Positions 33,115-41,469 of a stretch of DNA of 64,000 bases are shown piece by piece (position 1 is the stretch's first letter; the number at the start of each line of letters is the position of its first letter). The position numbers and the translations under genes were made by a program. The notes under the pieces were generated by a model. The model did no database searches. It had not been told where the DNA came from and saw only the letters and a list, made by a program, of their open reading frames with translations. Source of the stretch: Thermococcus paralvinellae (GTDB lineage: Archaea; Methanobacteriota_B; Thermococci; Thermococcales; Thermococcaceae); NCBI RefSeq assembly GCF_000517445.1, contig NZ_CP006965.1, forward strand, positions 310,001 through 374,000, written 5' to 3'.

Positions 33115-34914
33115 TCAAGCTATTTCTATTAGTGGTTGTCCTGTGTCGACAGTGTCGCCTTCTTTTACGAGGATTTTCTTTACGATGCCGTCTTTTGGTG
33201 CTGGGATTTCATTCTCCATTTTCATAGCCTCCAACACTAGCAACCCCTGACCAACCTTCACTTGATCCCCCTCACTAACAAGAATCCTCAAAACCTTACC
33301 CGGCATAGGCGCAGAAACAACACCCCCACCCACTGCAGAAACTGACGACGAAGTTGAAGACACAGACGAAGCCTGTACCGGAGCCGAAACAGAACCCACT
33401 GAAGTCGCAGATGAAGTTGAAGCCAGTGCTGTTGTTGATTGTACAACTCCTCCTTGTACTGAAATTGCGGGCATTATAAGATTCTCAAGCTTTATTCCTT
33501 CAATTCCAACTTCATATTCCCTTCCACTGATGTAAATCTTGATGATTTTGCCTTTTGGCTTTTCTTCGACAGGTCTAAGTTCTCCTTTCTTTCTTAACTC
33601 AAAGAACTCAAGAGCAACCTGTGGAAAGAGAGCGTAAGTTAATATGTCTTCCTCTTTCTCTAGATATCCTTTCTCCTCAAGCTCTTTTCTATACTTTTCA
33701 AGGATAGGTTCAAGTAAATCAGCAGGTCTAACTGTTATTGGTTCCTCATTTCCAAGGATAAGCTTCCTAATTTCCTCCTTTATTGGGACTGGTGGCTTTC
33801 CATACAGTCCTTTGACGTAATTCTTGGTTTCCTCAGTAATCATTTTGTACCGTCCAAATAGAACATTGAAAACTGCTTGAGTTCCGACTATCTGTGAAGT
33901 GGGAGTAACTAATGGGGGATATCCGAGTTCTTCTCTAACTTTTGGCACCTCTTCAAGGACTTCATCGAGCTTATCCAGTGCCTTAAGTTCACTTAGCTGT
34001 TTTATCAGGTTAGAATACATTCCACCTGGAATCTGATGAAGCAGAACATTTGGATCCCCATGAAGGGCCCTTTTGTTCATTAGATGGTCATATTTTTCAT
34101 CAAGAATCTTCCTTAGGTAGCGGGAAATTTGGAAAATAAGCTTCATGTTAATTTGAGGTTTGTCCTTTTCATTTAGTGCATGGTAGATTGTCTGGATTGC
34201 TGGCTGTGCTGTTCCATTAGCCAATGGATAGATTGCAGTGTCTATAAAGTCCGCTCCGGCTTCTATAGCTTTTAGATAGGTAGCTGAAGCTAAGCCGCTT
34301 GTTGCATGGGTGTGGACATTAACTTTGATGCCGTATCGCTCTTTAATCTCTTTTACGAGCTCATAGGCCATCTGAGGATCCAAAAGGGCGGCCATATCTT
34401 TGATTGTTATGTAATCCACATCAAGCTCTATTAGCTCATCAACCTTTTCTAGGTAGTAATCAAGTGTGAAAACTGGACCGGTAGTGTAAACTATAGCTCC
34501 CTGAACTTCTGCTCCTACCTCTTTAGCTTTCTTAATTGCTGTCCTCATATTTCTAACGTCATTTAGAGCATCAAAAACCCTGAAAATGTCGATTCCATTT
34601 TTATACGCGAACTCCACAAACTTTTCTACAACATCGTCAGGATAATGCCTGTATCCAACGACATTTTGGCCTCTCAGAAGCATCTGGAGTTTTGTTTTCT
34701 TTATATGCTCCCTTAAGAGTCTAAGTCTTTCCCAGGGGTCTTCCCTCAGAAATCTTATGGCGGCATCAAAAGTTGCCCCTCCCCAGACTTCCATTGAGTA
34801 AAAACCTATCCTGTCCATCTTTTCGGCTATCGGGAGCATATCTTTTGTGCTCATCCTTGTTGCTATTAATGATTGATGAGCATCTCTAAATGTTGTGTCT
34901 ATTATCTCTACCAT
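33115..34914 (-). CDS. Pyruvate/oxaloacetate carboxyltransferase subunit with biotin carrier domain
   Basis: A 599-residue protein. Residues 1-about 280 form the HMGL-like TIM barrel (DTTFRDAHQSL; VHTHATSGLA metal His-x-His; TIKDMAALLDP lysine), then the conserved carboxylase domain, a Ser/Ala/Val-rich linker near 490-525 and a biotinyl domain with LEAMKMENEIPAP, whose lysine carries biotin. It is the carboxyltransferase of pyruvate carboxylase (PycB) or of an oxaloacetate/methylmalonyl-CoA decarboxylase; which one is open. AAGGTGAT precedes the ATG at 34914. Biotin ligase is encoded nearby. Codon choice in the linker and biotinyl part (GGT, GTT, TTG) differs from the barrel. Confidence 0.88.
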   Translation of the reverse strand: MVEIIDTTFRDAHQSLIATRMSTKDMLPIAEKMDRIGFYSMEVWGGATFDAAIRFLREDPWERLRLLREHIKKTKLQMLLRGQNVVGYRHYPDDVVEKFVEFAYKNGIDIFRVFDALNDVRNMRTAIKKAKEVGAEVQGAIVYTTGPVFTLDYYLEKVDELIELDVDYITIKDMAALLDPQMAYELVKEIKERYGIKVNVHTHATSGLASATYLKAIEAGADFIDTAIYPLANGTAQPAIQTIYHALNEKDKPQINMKLIFQISRYLRKILDEKYDHLMNKRALHGDPNVLLHQIPGGMYSNLIKQLSELKALDKLDEVLEEVPKVREELGYPPLVTPTSQIVGTQAVFNVLFGRYKMITEETKNYVKGLYGKPPVPIKEEIRKLILGNEEPITVRPADLLEPILEKYRKELEEKGYLEKEEDILTYALFPQVALEFFELRKKGELRPVEEKPKGKIIKIYISGREYEVGIEGIKLENLIMPAISVQGGVVQSTTALASTSSATSVGSVSAPVQASSVSSTSSSVSAVGGGVVSAPMPGKVLRILVSEGDQVKVGQGLLVLEAMKMENEIPAPKDGIVKKILVKEGDTVDTGQPLIEIA

Positions 34915-34931
34915 TCTAATCACCTTGTCCC

Positions 34932-34980
34932 TTTTGTTCAATAAGAACACGAGTGAAGTATAAAACCCCTTTGAACAAAA
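34932..34980 (-). promoter_or_regulatory. Promoter of the biotin carboxyltransferase gene flanked by inverted decamers
   Basis: TTTTGTTCAA (34932-34941) and its exact reverse complement TTGAACAAAA (34971-34980) flank the TATA box (TTTTATACTT on the minus strand, 34957-34966). The pair brackets the core promoter, with arm centres 39 bases apart. This is a good two-site operator candidate. The gap 34981-35088 has no gene. Confidence 0.5.
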
Positions 34981-35088
34981 CCTTGTTTAAATCAAATTCG
35001 TCAAAAAATTTTCTTATCAAGTTAAGAATTAGTCCATAACTTTTTACACTTTTTTGATTAAAATTAGATAAAAGTAAAGGAGATAAAA

Positions 35089-35934
35089 TCAGAGTAATCC
35101 CTCAGCTTTTGCAGCCTCTTCAGGCTCTTCGTTGCGGTGGATTACCCTAAGCAAAGCTTTAATCATAGGTTCTGGATTTTCACGTTGGAAAATATTTCTG
35201 CCAACGACTGCTCCAGCTCCACCGGCTTCAATGACATCATAGACAACTTTCAAGAATTCGAGAGGATTCTTAGCTTTTGCTCCTCCGCTTAAAAGGACGG
35301 GAACACCAGCAGCTGCATCAACAACTTTGGCAAACGTCTCTTTTGAACCAGTCCAGTAAGTTTTAATCATGTCTGCGCCCATCTCCGCCGCTGCCCTTGC
35401 TCCATACATTACAACTCTGTAATCCTCCTTTTTGCCGTATTTTTCATTGATGTAGGGCCCTCTTGGATAAGCGAACTGAACAACAGGTAATCCGAAATCA
35501 TGAGCAATACTTGCAACCTCAGCAAACTGTTTCATCATTATATCCTCATAGGGTGAGCCCCAGTAAACTGTTGCTGCAACTGCATCGGCTCCAAGTTTAA
35601 TTGCGTCTTCAACAAAGCCGAGGGGGCTCTGCAAAAGCTGATCTTCCTTTGGTCTTAAATTTGTCTTACTCGTGAGCTTGATCATCAAACCGGTATCTGG
35701 TTTCAACTCATCAGCAGCAATTCTTGCGATTCCTGGCAGCATCATAACGCCATCGATGCCTGCTCTAACGACCTTTCTTATGATTATCTTCGGCTTTATA
35801 TGCTCCCAGACCTCATTAAAGTCCTCTGGCCCGTGTTCAAAGCCATGATCCATAGCAAATATCAAAGCCCTGCCATCTCTTCTGAAGAATCTCCTGAGTC
35901 TCCTTTTAATTCCAATATTCTGAAATGCATTCAC
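35089..35934 (-). CDS. fba: Archaeal class I fructose-1,6-bisphosphate aldolase, GTG start
   Basis: A 281-residue DhnA-type aldolase that cleaves fructose 1,6-bisphosphate to DHAP and glyceraldehyde 3-phosphate. The Schiff-base lysine is in [26 protein letters not shown] and [11 protein letters not shown] line the phosphate site. From the GTG at 35934 the length equals that of the P. furiosus enzyme, and GGTGATT is placed correctly; GTG 35943 would fall inside that site. A palindrome like the Thermococcales glycolytic motif overlaps the expected transcription start. Confidence 0.93.
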   Translation of the reverse strand: MNAFQNIGIKRRLRRFFRRDGRALIFAMDHGFEHGPEDFNEVWEHIKPKIIIRKVVRAGIDGVMMLPGIARIAADELKPDTGLMIKLTSKTNLRPKEDQLLQSPLGFVEDAIKLGADAVAATVYWGSPYEDIMMKQFAEVASIAHDFGLPVVQFAYPRGPYINEKYGKKEDYRVVMYGARAAAEMGADMIKTYWTGSKETFAKVVDAAAGVPVLLSGGAKAKNPLEFLKVVYDVIEAGGAGAVVGRNIFQRENPEPMIKALLRVIHRNEEPEEAAKAEGLL

Positions 35935-35937
35935 ACT

Positions 35938-35954
35938 AATCACCTAGAGTGATA
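35938..35954 (-). promoter_or_regulatory. Thermococcales glycolytic motif-like site at fba
   Basis: The minus strand reads TATCACTCTAGGTGATT, which matches the TATCAC-N5-GTGATA motif (bound by Tgr/TrmBL1) at 11 of 12 fixed positions. A TATA-like GCTTAAATTT lies upstream (about 35971-35980), so the site falls near the transcription start, a position expected for repression. The right arm also serves as the ribosome binding site. Confidence 0.55.
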
Positions 35955-36030
35955 TAACAATTTCTGTAAATTTAAGCTTTGCCGTTAAGTTAAATTAGCT
36001 AAAATGATGAAAACCTTCTTGGTGAGGCTC

Positions 36031-36780
36031 ATGCTAAATCTCAATACAAAAATCATAGGGAGAAAGATCATCTATCTCCAAGAGGTAGACTCCACGAATG
36101 AATTTGCTAAAGGAATAGCTCCCCAAGAGGAGGAGGGTACAGTTATTGTTGCAGACATTCAGACAAAAGGTAAGGGAAGGAAGCTGAGAGTGTGGTCATC
36201 TCCAAAAGGCGGTTTGTGGATGAGTATCATTCTAAAGCCCAATGTCCATCCAAAGCATCTCACAAAGCTCGTGTTTATCTCCGCACTTGCTGTTGTTGAG
36301 ACTTTAGCTGAATTTGGAATCGAAAGTAAGATTAAATGGCCAAACGACGTTCTTGTTGGAGGGAAGAAAATTTGTGGAATTTTAAGTGAAGGGAAGTATT
36401 CTGAAAATCGTGTTGAATATGTAATTCTAGGTCTGGGTATCAACGTCAACAATGAGCTTCCCAAAGAATTGAAAGATACTGCTACATCTATACGAGAGGT
36501 TCTTGGATTTGAGGTTCCACTTATAGATGTTTTCAAAAAACTCATTGGTAAATTGGATAAAGAGTATCTCCAGTATCTTAAAGGGAATTATGAGGAAATT
36601 CTAGGTAGGTGGAAAATGTATAGTGCTATAATCGGCAAAAGAGTTAGAATTATCACAGATGATGGCGAAATAGCTGGGGTAGCTATTGATATTGATGAGA
36701 ACGGTGCGCTAATTCTTAAGCAAAATAATGGAGTTTTAGAGAGGATCTACTATGGCGATGTATCCCTTAGATTTTCTTAG
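36031..36780 (+). CDS. birA: Biotin--[carboxyl carrier protein] ligase
   Basis: A 249-residue biotin protein ligase without the DNA-binding domain of bacterial BirA. STNEFAK, the glycine-rich KGKGRKLRVWSSPKGGLW (biotinyl-AMP binding), KWPNDVLVGGKKICGILSE and a C-terminal SH3-like cap (GVAIDIDENGALIL) are all present and match the P. horikoshii enzyme in plan. It attaches biotin to the carrier lysine of the nearby carboxyltransferase subunit. ATG 36031 follows GGTGAGG; an ATG at 36004 is less likely. Confidence 0.93.
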   Translation: MLNLNTKIIGRKIIYLQEVDSTNEFAKGIAPQEEEGTVIVADIQTKGKGRKLRVWSSPKGGLWMSIILKPNVHPKHLTKLVFISALAVVETLAEFGIESKIKWPNDVLVGGKKICGILSEGKYSENRVEYVILGLGINVNNELPKELKDTATSIREVLGFEVPLIDVFKKLIGKLDKEYLQYLKGNYEEILGRWKMYSAIIGKRVRIITDDGEIAGVAIDIDENGALILKQNNGVLERIYYGDVSLRFS

Positions 36781-36830
36781 GTCTTTGGTCTTTACTTTAT
36801 TACCTACATCACTATCATTATATAATATAT

Positions 36831-36899
36831 CAATTGCCGAAATGTCATTAGACAAATGGAAAAGTTAATATACCAAATGCACATAACTGTCAATTGCCG
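36831..36899 (+). promoter_or_regulatory. Promoter of the aspartate symporter flanked by direct repeats
   Basis: CAATTGCCG occurs at 36831-36839 and again, same orientation, at 36891-36899, exactly 60 bases apart. Between them is the TATA-like TTAATATA (36865-36872). The second copy lies at the expected transcription start. The arrangement suggests a regulator binding both sides of the core promoter. Confidence 0.45.
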
Positions 36900-36936
36900 C
36901 CCATTAGGGGAGGTACTTGATTAGAGGTGAACAGCC

Positions 36937-38223
36937 ATGGCACAGAAAGGGGTTTTGAGAACTTATCTCGACATTCCAGTGCTTCAAAAGATTTTGGCTG
37001 GTTTGATTCTTGGTGCCGTTTTTGGTTTGATTATGGGGCACATGGGATACGCAGATGCCGTCAAGACGTACATTAAGCCCTTTGGTGACATCTTTGTCAG
37101 ATTGTTAAAGATGTTAGTTATGCCAATAGTCTTTGCCTCACTAGTTGTCGGTGCAGCAAGCATAAGCCCAGCAAGACTTGGGAGGGTTGGAATTAAGATA
37201 GTTATCTATTACCTCTTAACTTCAGCATTTGCCGTTATGCTCGGTATAATAATGGCAAGAATTTTCAAGCCAGGTCTTGGTTTACAATTAGCCACTAGTG
37301 CTCAATTCCAGCCAAAAGAAGCACCATCAATGGTGCAAACTCTGCTTAATATAATTCCAAAGAATCCATTTGGAGCCTTAGCTAACGGTCAAGTATTGCC
37401 AACAATATTTTTCGCGATAGTTCTTGGTATTGCATTAACATACTTAATGAACAGTAAGGACGAGTTTGTAAAAGACAGCGCTAACACGCTCTTCAAGGCA
37501 ATAAACGGTCTCGCAGAGGCTATGTACAAGATCGTCGGCGGTGTTATGCAGTATGCTCCAATAGGTGTCTTTGCATTGATAGCTTACATCATGGCTGAGC
37601 AGGGAGTCAAAGTCGTTGGTCAGTTGGCAAAGGTTGTTGTAGCGGTATACCTTGGTCTGATCCTGCAGATAGTACTCGTTTACTTTGTGCTTCTCAAGGT
37701 CTTTGGTCTCGATCCAATTAAGTTCATCAAGAAGGCCAAAGATGCCATGATTACTGCATTTGTTACAAGGAGTTCAAGCGGTACTTTGCCAGTTACAATG
37801 AGAGTTGCTGAGGAAGAGATGGGAATAAGCAAGGGTATCTACTCATTCACACTTCCACTCGGTGCAACAATTAATATGGATGGAACAGCTCTGTATCAAG
37901 GTGTTTGTACGTTCTTCATTGCCCTTGCAATAGGTCAGCACCTTACCCTTGGACAGCAGCTTACAATAGTTCTCACAGCAGTTCTTGCATCAATTGGTAC
38001 AGCCGGTGTTCCTGGAGCTGGTGCAATAATGCTTGCAATGGTTCTTCAGAGCGTTGGACTTCCATTGACAGACCCGAGTGTTGCCGCAGCTTATGCAATG
38101 ATCCTTGGTATTGACGCTATCTTGGACATGGGTAGAACAATGGTCAATGTTACAGGAGACCTTGCAGGTACCACAATCGTTGCAAAGACAGAGGGGGAGC
38201 TTGACCTGAGCAAGTGGGAGTAA
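36937..38223 (+). CDS. Dicarboxylate/amino acid:cation symporter (GltPh/GltTk-like aspartate transporter)
   Basis: A 428-residue EAAT-family transporter with eight helices and two re-entrant hairpins. HP1 carries [10 protein letters not shown]7 has NMDGT, HP2 is [10 protein letters not shown] and TM8 has the substrate residues in [16 protein letters not shown] (Asp, Arg and Asn as in GltPh). The Arg position predicts aspartate coupled to sodium ions. GAGGTGA precedes the ATG. The promoter has a repeated nonamer. A T-rich stretch after the stop (38228-38250) is a likely terminator. Confidence 0.95.
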   Translation: MAQKGVLRTYLDIPVLQKILAGLILGAVFGLIMGHMGYADAVKTYIKPFGDIFVRLLKMLVMPIVFASLVVGAASISPARLGRVGIKIVIYYLLTSAFAVMLGIIMARIFKPGLGLQLATSAQFQPKEAPSMVQTLLNIIPKNPFGALANGQVLPTIFFAIVLGIALTYLMNSKDEFVKDSANTLFKAINGLAEAMYKIVGGVMQYAPIGVFALIAYIMAEQGVKVVGQLAKVVVAVYLGLILQIVLVYFVLLKVFGLDPIKFIKKAKDAMITAFVTRSSSGTLPVTMRVAEEEMGISKGIYSFTLPLGATINMDGTALYQGVCTFFIALAIGQHLTLGQQLTIVLTAVLASIGTAGVPGAGAIMLAMVLQSVGLPLTDPSVAAAYAMILGIDAILDMGRTMVNVTGDLAGTTIVAKTEGELDLSKWE

Positions 38224-38338
38224 CTATCTTCTCTTTCTTTTTGTTACTTTTCTGTTATGTCTCAGAGTTTAGGGGATAACGTTAAATACTCCAACATAAC
38301 GCTACTTCTTAGGACACTAATAATGGAGGTAATGTGGA

Positions 38339-39775
38339 ATGAGAAAGTTGGGTGTGCTGCTAATAACTCTTCTTTTGGGAATCTCTATGGCTTATGCTCA
38401 GGAAGTTCCGTTTTATAAGGAGGAATTTGTGTTCACAATTAAGGTCTTGAACAATGGAGATGCTCAAATAACCTTAAGAACTTCATGGCTTGAGCCCAAA
38501 GATGAAATACAGAAGCAGATTGAACAGATACTTAATCAAACTAATCTCACGAAGGAAGAGGCAATTAAAAAATACGAGCAAGAGCAACTTGAAAGATACA
38601 TCGCAAGCCTTGCGAATTATGGAATAAAGACAACTAATCAGAGCCTAAAGATTTTAGGTCTTGACAAAGATAACAACCTAACAGTGGTTTTTACAGCTGT
38701 TGCAGAGAAGTTTGCTAAATACTATTCATATGATGGATATTGGGAAATAATAGTTGATCCAACTAGGGGATATGGGACTGCTCCAATCCCGGACACTGGC
38801 TTGCCGTATAAAGTTGAACTTCACAACATTTTTATAATTGAGCTCCCCCAGGATGCTAAGCTCTTGGAGTATCCAAGGCCCATAACAAGAGAATACAACC
38901 AAAGCAAGTTCTATGTTCGTTCAAAGGTTGAAGGCAACAAGATAATTGTAACTTCAGACATATATCTTGAGCCTTATTTGAAACCAGAAGGATTTAAAGC
39001 ACTCTTTGGTGATTACAGCACATTCTATGTTAGATACACAACTCCTCAACCGGGAGAGGAGGAGCAGTATCAAAAAGTAGTTTCTGAGCAGTACTTGAGA
39101 GCTGAGATTTTGCCAAATGGGACAACGAACTTGTTCATAAGGGATACATATATTGAACCAAAAGATCAAGTCCAGCTTATGAAACTCCAGATAAACACGA
39201 TGGGGGTTCAAAATGTTACGGATTTAATTCTTCAAAACAACATAAAAGCACTTGGAAACCAAGGGATTAGGGTCAATAAAGCAAATGTTCAAATTTTGGG
39301 GCTTAATGAGACTGGTCCACTTATCATTGAAGCAAATTATGTTGTCCAGAACTTTACAAAAAAGGTGAATGGAACATATGAATATTCGTTTGACCCAACT
39401 TTAGGATACATGTTTTATGACATAGGATACAGAGCTCAGAATGAAATAAATCAAACTCTAAAGATTGAATTTGTTCTTCCAAAAGATGCTAAAATCGTAG
39501 AAGTTCCGCAGAACTTAACAAGAGAACTCAAAGGTAATAAGTTCACTCTAACAACATTAGTTGATGGAAACAAAATCTCAGTAACGGCAAATGTTTTCAT
39601 TCGCTATGGTGCACATCAAGATGATGTCCAAAAACTCCTTGCAAATGTCAGCAGAGCATACATCAGATTTACACTTCCAGAGACATCTCAGGGAGTTAGC
39701 TATAAACAGATAGGAGCCGTGGTTGGTGCAATTGTGCTCATAGGAGCAGCAATCTTCTTGATTAGGAGAAGATGA
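38339..39775 (+). CDS. Secreted membrane-anchored protein with two tandem repeats, unknown function
   Basis: A 478-residue surface protein with a signal peptide (to about residue 20) and a C-terminal helix followed by RRR. The outside part is an internal duplication of about 220 residues: paired segments include LEPKDEIQ/IEPKDQVQ, SLKILGLD/NVQILGLN, VDPTRGYG/FDPTLGYM, LPQDAKLLE/LPKDAKIVE and FYVRYTTP/YIRFTLP. Many Asn-x-Ser/Thr sites suggest glycosylation. I do not recognise the domain. GGAGGT lies eight bases before the ATG. It stands alone. Confidence 0.8.
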   Translation: MRKLGVLLITLLLGISMAYAQEVPFYKEEFVFTIKVLNNGDAQITLRTSWLEPKDEIQKQIEQILNQTNLTKEEAIKKYEQEQLERYIASLANYGIKTTNQSLKILGLDKDNNLTVVFTAVAEKFAKYYSYDGYWEIIVDPTRGYGTAPIPDTGLPYKVELHNIFIIELPQDAKLLEYPRPITREYNQSKFYVRSKVEGNKIIVTSDIYLEPYLKPEGFKALFGDYSTFYVRYTTPQPGEEEQYQKVVSEQYLRAEILPNGTTNLFIRDTYIEPKDQVQLMKLQINTMGVQNVTDLILQNNIKALGNQGIRVNKANVQILGLNETGPLIIEANYVVQNFTKKVNGTYEYSFDPTLGYMFYDIGYRAQNEINQTLKIEFVLPKDAKIVEVPQNLTRELKGNKFTLTTLVDGNKISVTANVFIRYGAHQDDVQKLLANVSRAYIRFTLPETSQGVSYKQIGAVVGAIVLIGAAIFLIRRR

Positions 39776-39855
39776 CTTCTTTTTTCTTTTAATGCTTTTA
39801 ACGTTACGATAAGCATTTATACTTATATTGTAAAGTTTTTCTTCAGGTGATTAAC

Positions 39856-40500
39856 ATGACAAGGAAACTTTACTATGAAGACGCTTATTTGAAAGAAGCA
39901 AAAGCAAAAGTTGTTGGAATAAAGGACAATGCTCTGCTCTTAGACCAAACCATTTTCTATCCAACAGGTGGAGGACAGCCACACGATAGAGGAACAATAA
40001 ACGGGATTCAGGTCTTGGACGTTTATAAAGATGAAGAAAACAATGTCTGGCATGTTGTGGAAGAGCCAGAGAAGTTCAAGGTAGGAGATGAGGTTGAGCT
40101 TAGAATAGACTGGGACTACCGTTATAAGCTCATGCGCATTCACACAGCAATGCACCTTTTGGATCATGTGTTGAATGAAGTTCTTGGCAAAGACAAATGG
40201 CAGCTTTATGGTAGCGGAATGAGTGTCGAAAAGGGAAGATATGACATTCTTTACCCAGAAAATGTCAACAAATACAAAGAGCAGATTATTGAGCTTTTCA
40301 ATAAGTATGTGGACGAAGGCGGAGAAGTTAAGATTTGGTGGGAAGGCGAGAAAAGGCTCACACAAATCAGGGACTTTGAAGTTCTTCCATGCGGTGGAAC
40401 CCATGTAAAAGACATTAAGGAGATTGGACATATCAAAAAGCTGAAGCGCTCAAGCATAGGGAAAGGAAAGCAGAGGTTGGAGATATGGCTTGAGGATTAA
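39856..40500 (+). CDS. alaX: Alanyl-tRNA editing protein AlaX (medium form)
   Basis: A 214-residue free-standing editing domain that deacylates Ser-tRNA-Ala (and Gly-tRNA-Ala). The zinc ligands are in HTAMHLLDH (His-x3-His) and CGGTHV (Cys-x3-His). The N-terminal glycine-rich YPTGGGQPHDRG matches AlaX-M such as that of P. horikoshii. The ATG at 39856 follows GGTGATT. Its TAA shares bases with the TAA of the convergent DUF167 gene. Confidence 0.93.
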   Translation: MTRKLYYEDAYLKEAKAKVVGIKDNALLLDQTIFYPTGGGQPHDRGTINGIQVLDVYKDEENNVWHVVEEPEKFKVGDEVELRIDWDYRYKLMRIHTAMHLLDHVLNEVLGKDKWQLYGSGMSVEKGRYDILYPENVNKYKEQIIELFNKYVDEGGEVKIWWEGEKRLTQIRDFEVLPCGGTHVKDIKEIGHIKKLKRSSIGKGKQRLEIWLED

Positions 40501-40775
40501 ATCCCCAGCTTTTCTTTTGCCTCCTCTATTGTTGCACCTTTAATTAGCAAGTCTTTTTCCCTTGAGGTCTCTCCTCTAAGTATAACAACCTCCTTTCCAA
40601 GGAGCTTTGAGAGGAACTTTATTAACTCTTTGTTAGCTTTACCGCCAACTGGAGGAGCACTAACTTTTATTTTAATCCTTCCCTTCCACTTGTCAATTCC
40701 CTCAATGCTGTTCTTTTTTGCATTTGGCTGGATATGGACGAGGAGAATGACACCTTCTTTTGTCTGCTTTATCAT
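40497..40775 (-). CDS. DUF167 (YggU) family protein
   Basis: A 92-residue protein with the DUF167 signature: QPNAKKNSIEG, KIKVSAPPVGGKANKELIKFL and the ending GETSREKDLLIKG. The structure of relatives is known but not the function. GGAGGGA precedes the ATG at 40775, which overlaps the stop of the DUF402 gene by four bases, so the two are coupled. The stop overlaps that of alaX. Confidence 0.9.
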   Translation of the reverse strand: MIKQTKEGVILLVHIQPNAKKNSIEGIDKWKGRIKIKVSAPPVGGKANKELIKFLSKLLGKEVVILRGETSREKDLLIKGATIEEAKEKLGI

Positions 40776-41284
40776 TCTCTTCCCTCCAGACCGTATTTCC
40801 AAACAATTTTTGGAGGAAATCTCTTTTCTTTCACAGCATTTATTATTTCATTAGCAATTTTATAGGCGAAATCAAAGGTTTCTTTGTCAATTAGACCATA
40901 ATTGAGGGCCATTTCAAGCTCATCTTCATCTAACAAGAAAGCTTCGCCGTTTGGGAAGATGAATATGTCTAAAAATAGGTCGAGCATCTCTAAAGTGTCT
41001 CCATATCTCTTTGTGTAAGCCAAAACGTCCACGTAGAGTCCTTTGAAGTTCCCCTCTCTATCGTAAACTTTCAAAACATCGTAATTTCTGCCGATAAAAG
41101 CGAAGTATATCATTGTGTAGCCGTTTTCAATGACCTTAACTCCATTTACATAAAGGAGTGCGAGCATTCCATAAAATCTGGACTTGGCAACTATGATGTT
41201 TCCTAAGTCTGCTATGAGTTCATCGTATCTCTCAAGAACTCTGTTTGGAATGCGCTTGTAGATGAGGTGGATCTTTTGGTTCAT
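40772..41284 (-). CDS. DUF402 family protein
   Basis: A 170-residue DUF402 domain protein. The motif pattern YDREGNFKGLYVDVLAYTK followed by LDLFLDIFIFPNG and LLDEDELEMALNYGLID is typical of the family, which includes nucleoside tri-/diphosphate phosphatases and the C-terminal part of the RNA-binding FAU-1. A metal-dependent phosphatase role is possible. A TATA-like GTTTTTAAAC (near 41307-41317) is 26-28 bases from the ATG, so the transcript is probably leaderless. Coupled to the DUF167 gene. Confidence 0.82.
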   Translation of the reverse strand: MNQKIHLIYKRIPNRVLERYDELIADLGNIIVAKSRFYGMLALLYVNGVKVIENGYTMIYFAFIGRNYDVLKVYDREGNFKGLYVDVLAYTKRYGDTLEMLDLFLDIFIFPNGEAFLLDEDELEMALNYGLIDKETFDFAYKIANEIINAVKEKRFPPKIVWKYGLEGRE

Positions 41285-41367
41285 GATAGTTTTAGTAGCA
41301 TTTTAGGTTTAAAAACCTCAGCCATGCACAAAACTATTGAAGCTTAATAAAAGCATGGCGAGTAAAG

Positions 41368-41469
41368 ATGGATGCAGGATTAATTTATCTCTCTGGCTTC
41401 CTGAGTGGTGTTGTCCTTTTCACTGCGGCAAGAATAATCTGGAGAAAAGTCAGGAGGAGCCAAAGATAA
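41368..41469 (+). CDS. Single-span mini membrane protein, 33 aa
   Basis: A 33-residue frame reads MDAGLIYLSGFLSGVVLFTA then ARIIWRKVRRSQR: one membrane helix followed by a positively charged tail, as expected for a small inner-facing membrane protein. A TATA-like CTTAATAAAA lies about 22 bases before the ATG, compatible with a leaderless mRNA; there is no strong ribosome binding site. The 3' end overlaps the convergent glyS gene by 20 bases. No family is known to me. Confidence 0.5.
   Translation: MDAGLIYLSGFLSGVVLFTAARIIWRKVRRSQR

Noticed and set aside
39940-40431. 163-codon minus-strand frame inside alaX
   Set aside because: The sense strand encodes an unmistakable AlaX with both zinc motifs; the antisense frame has no start signal.
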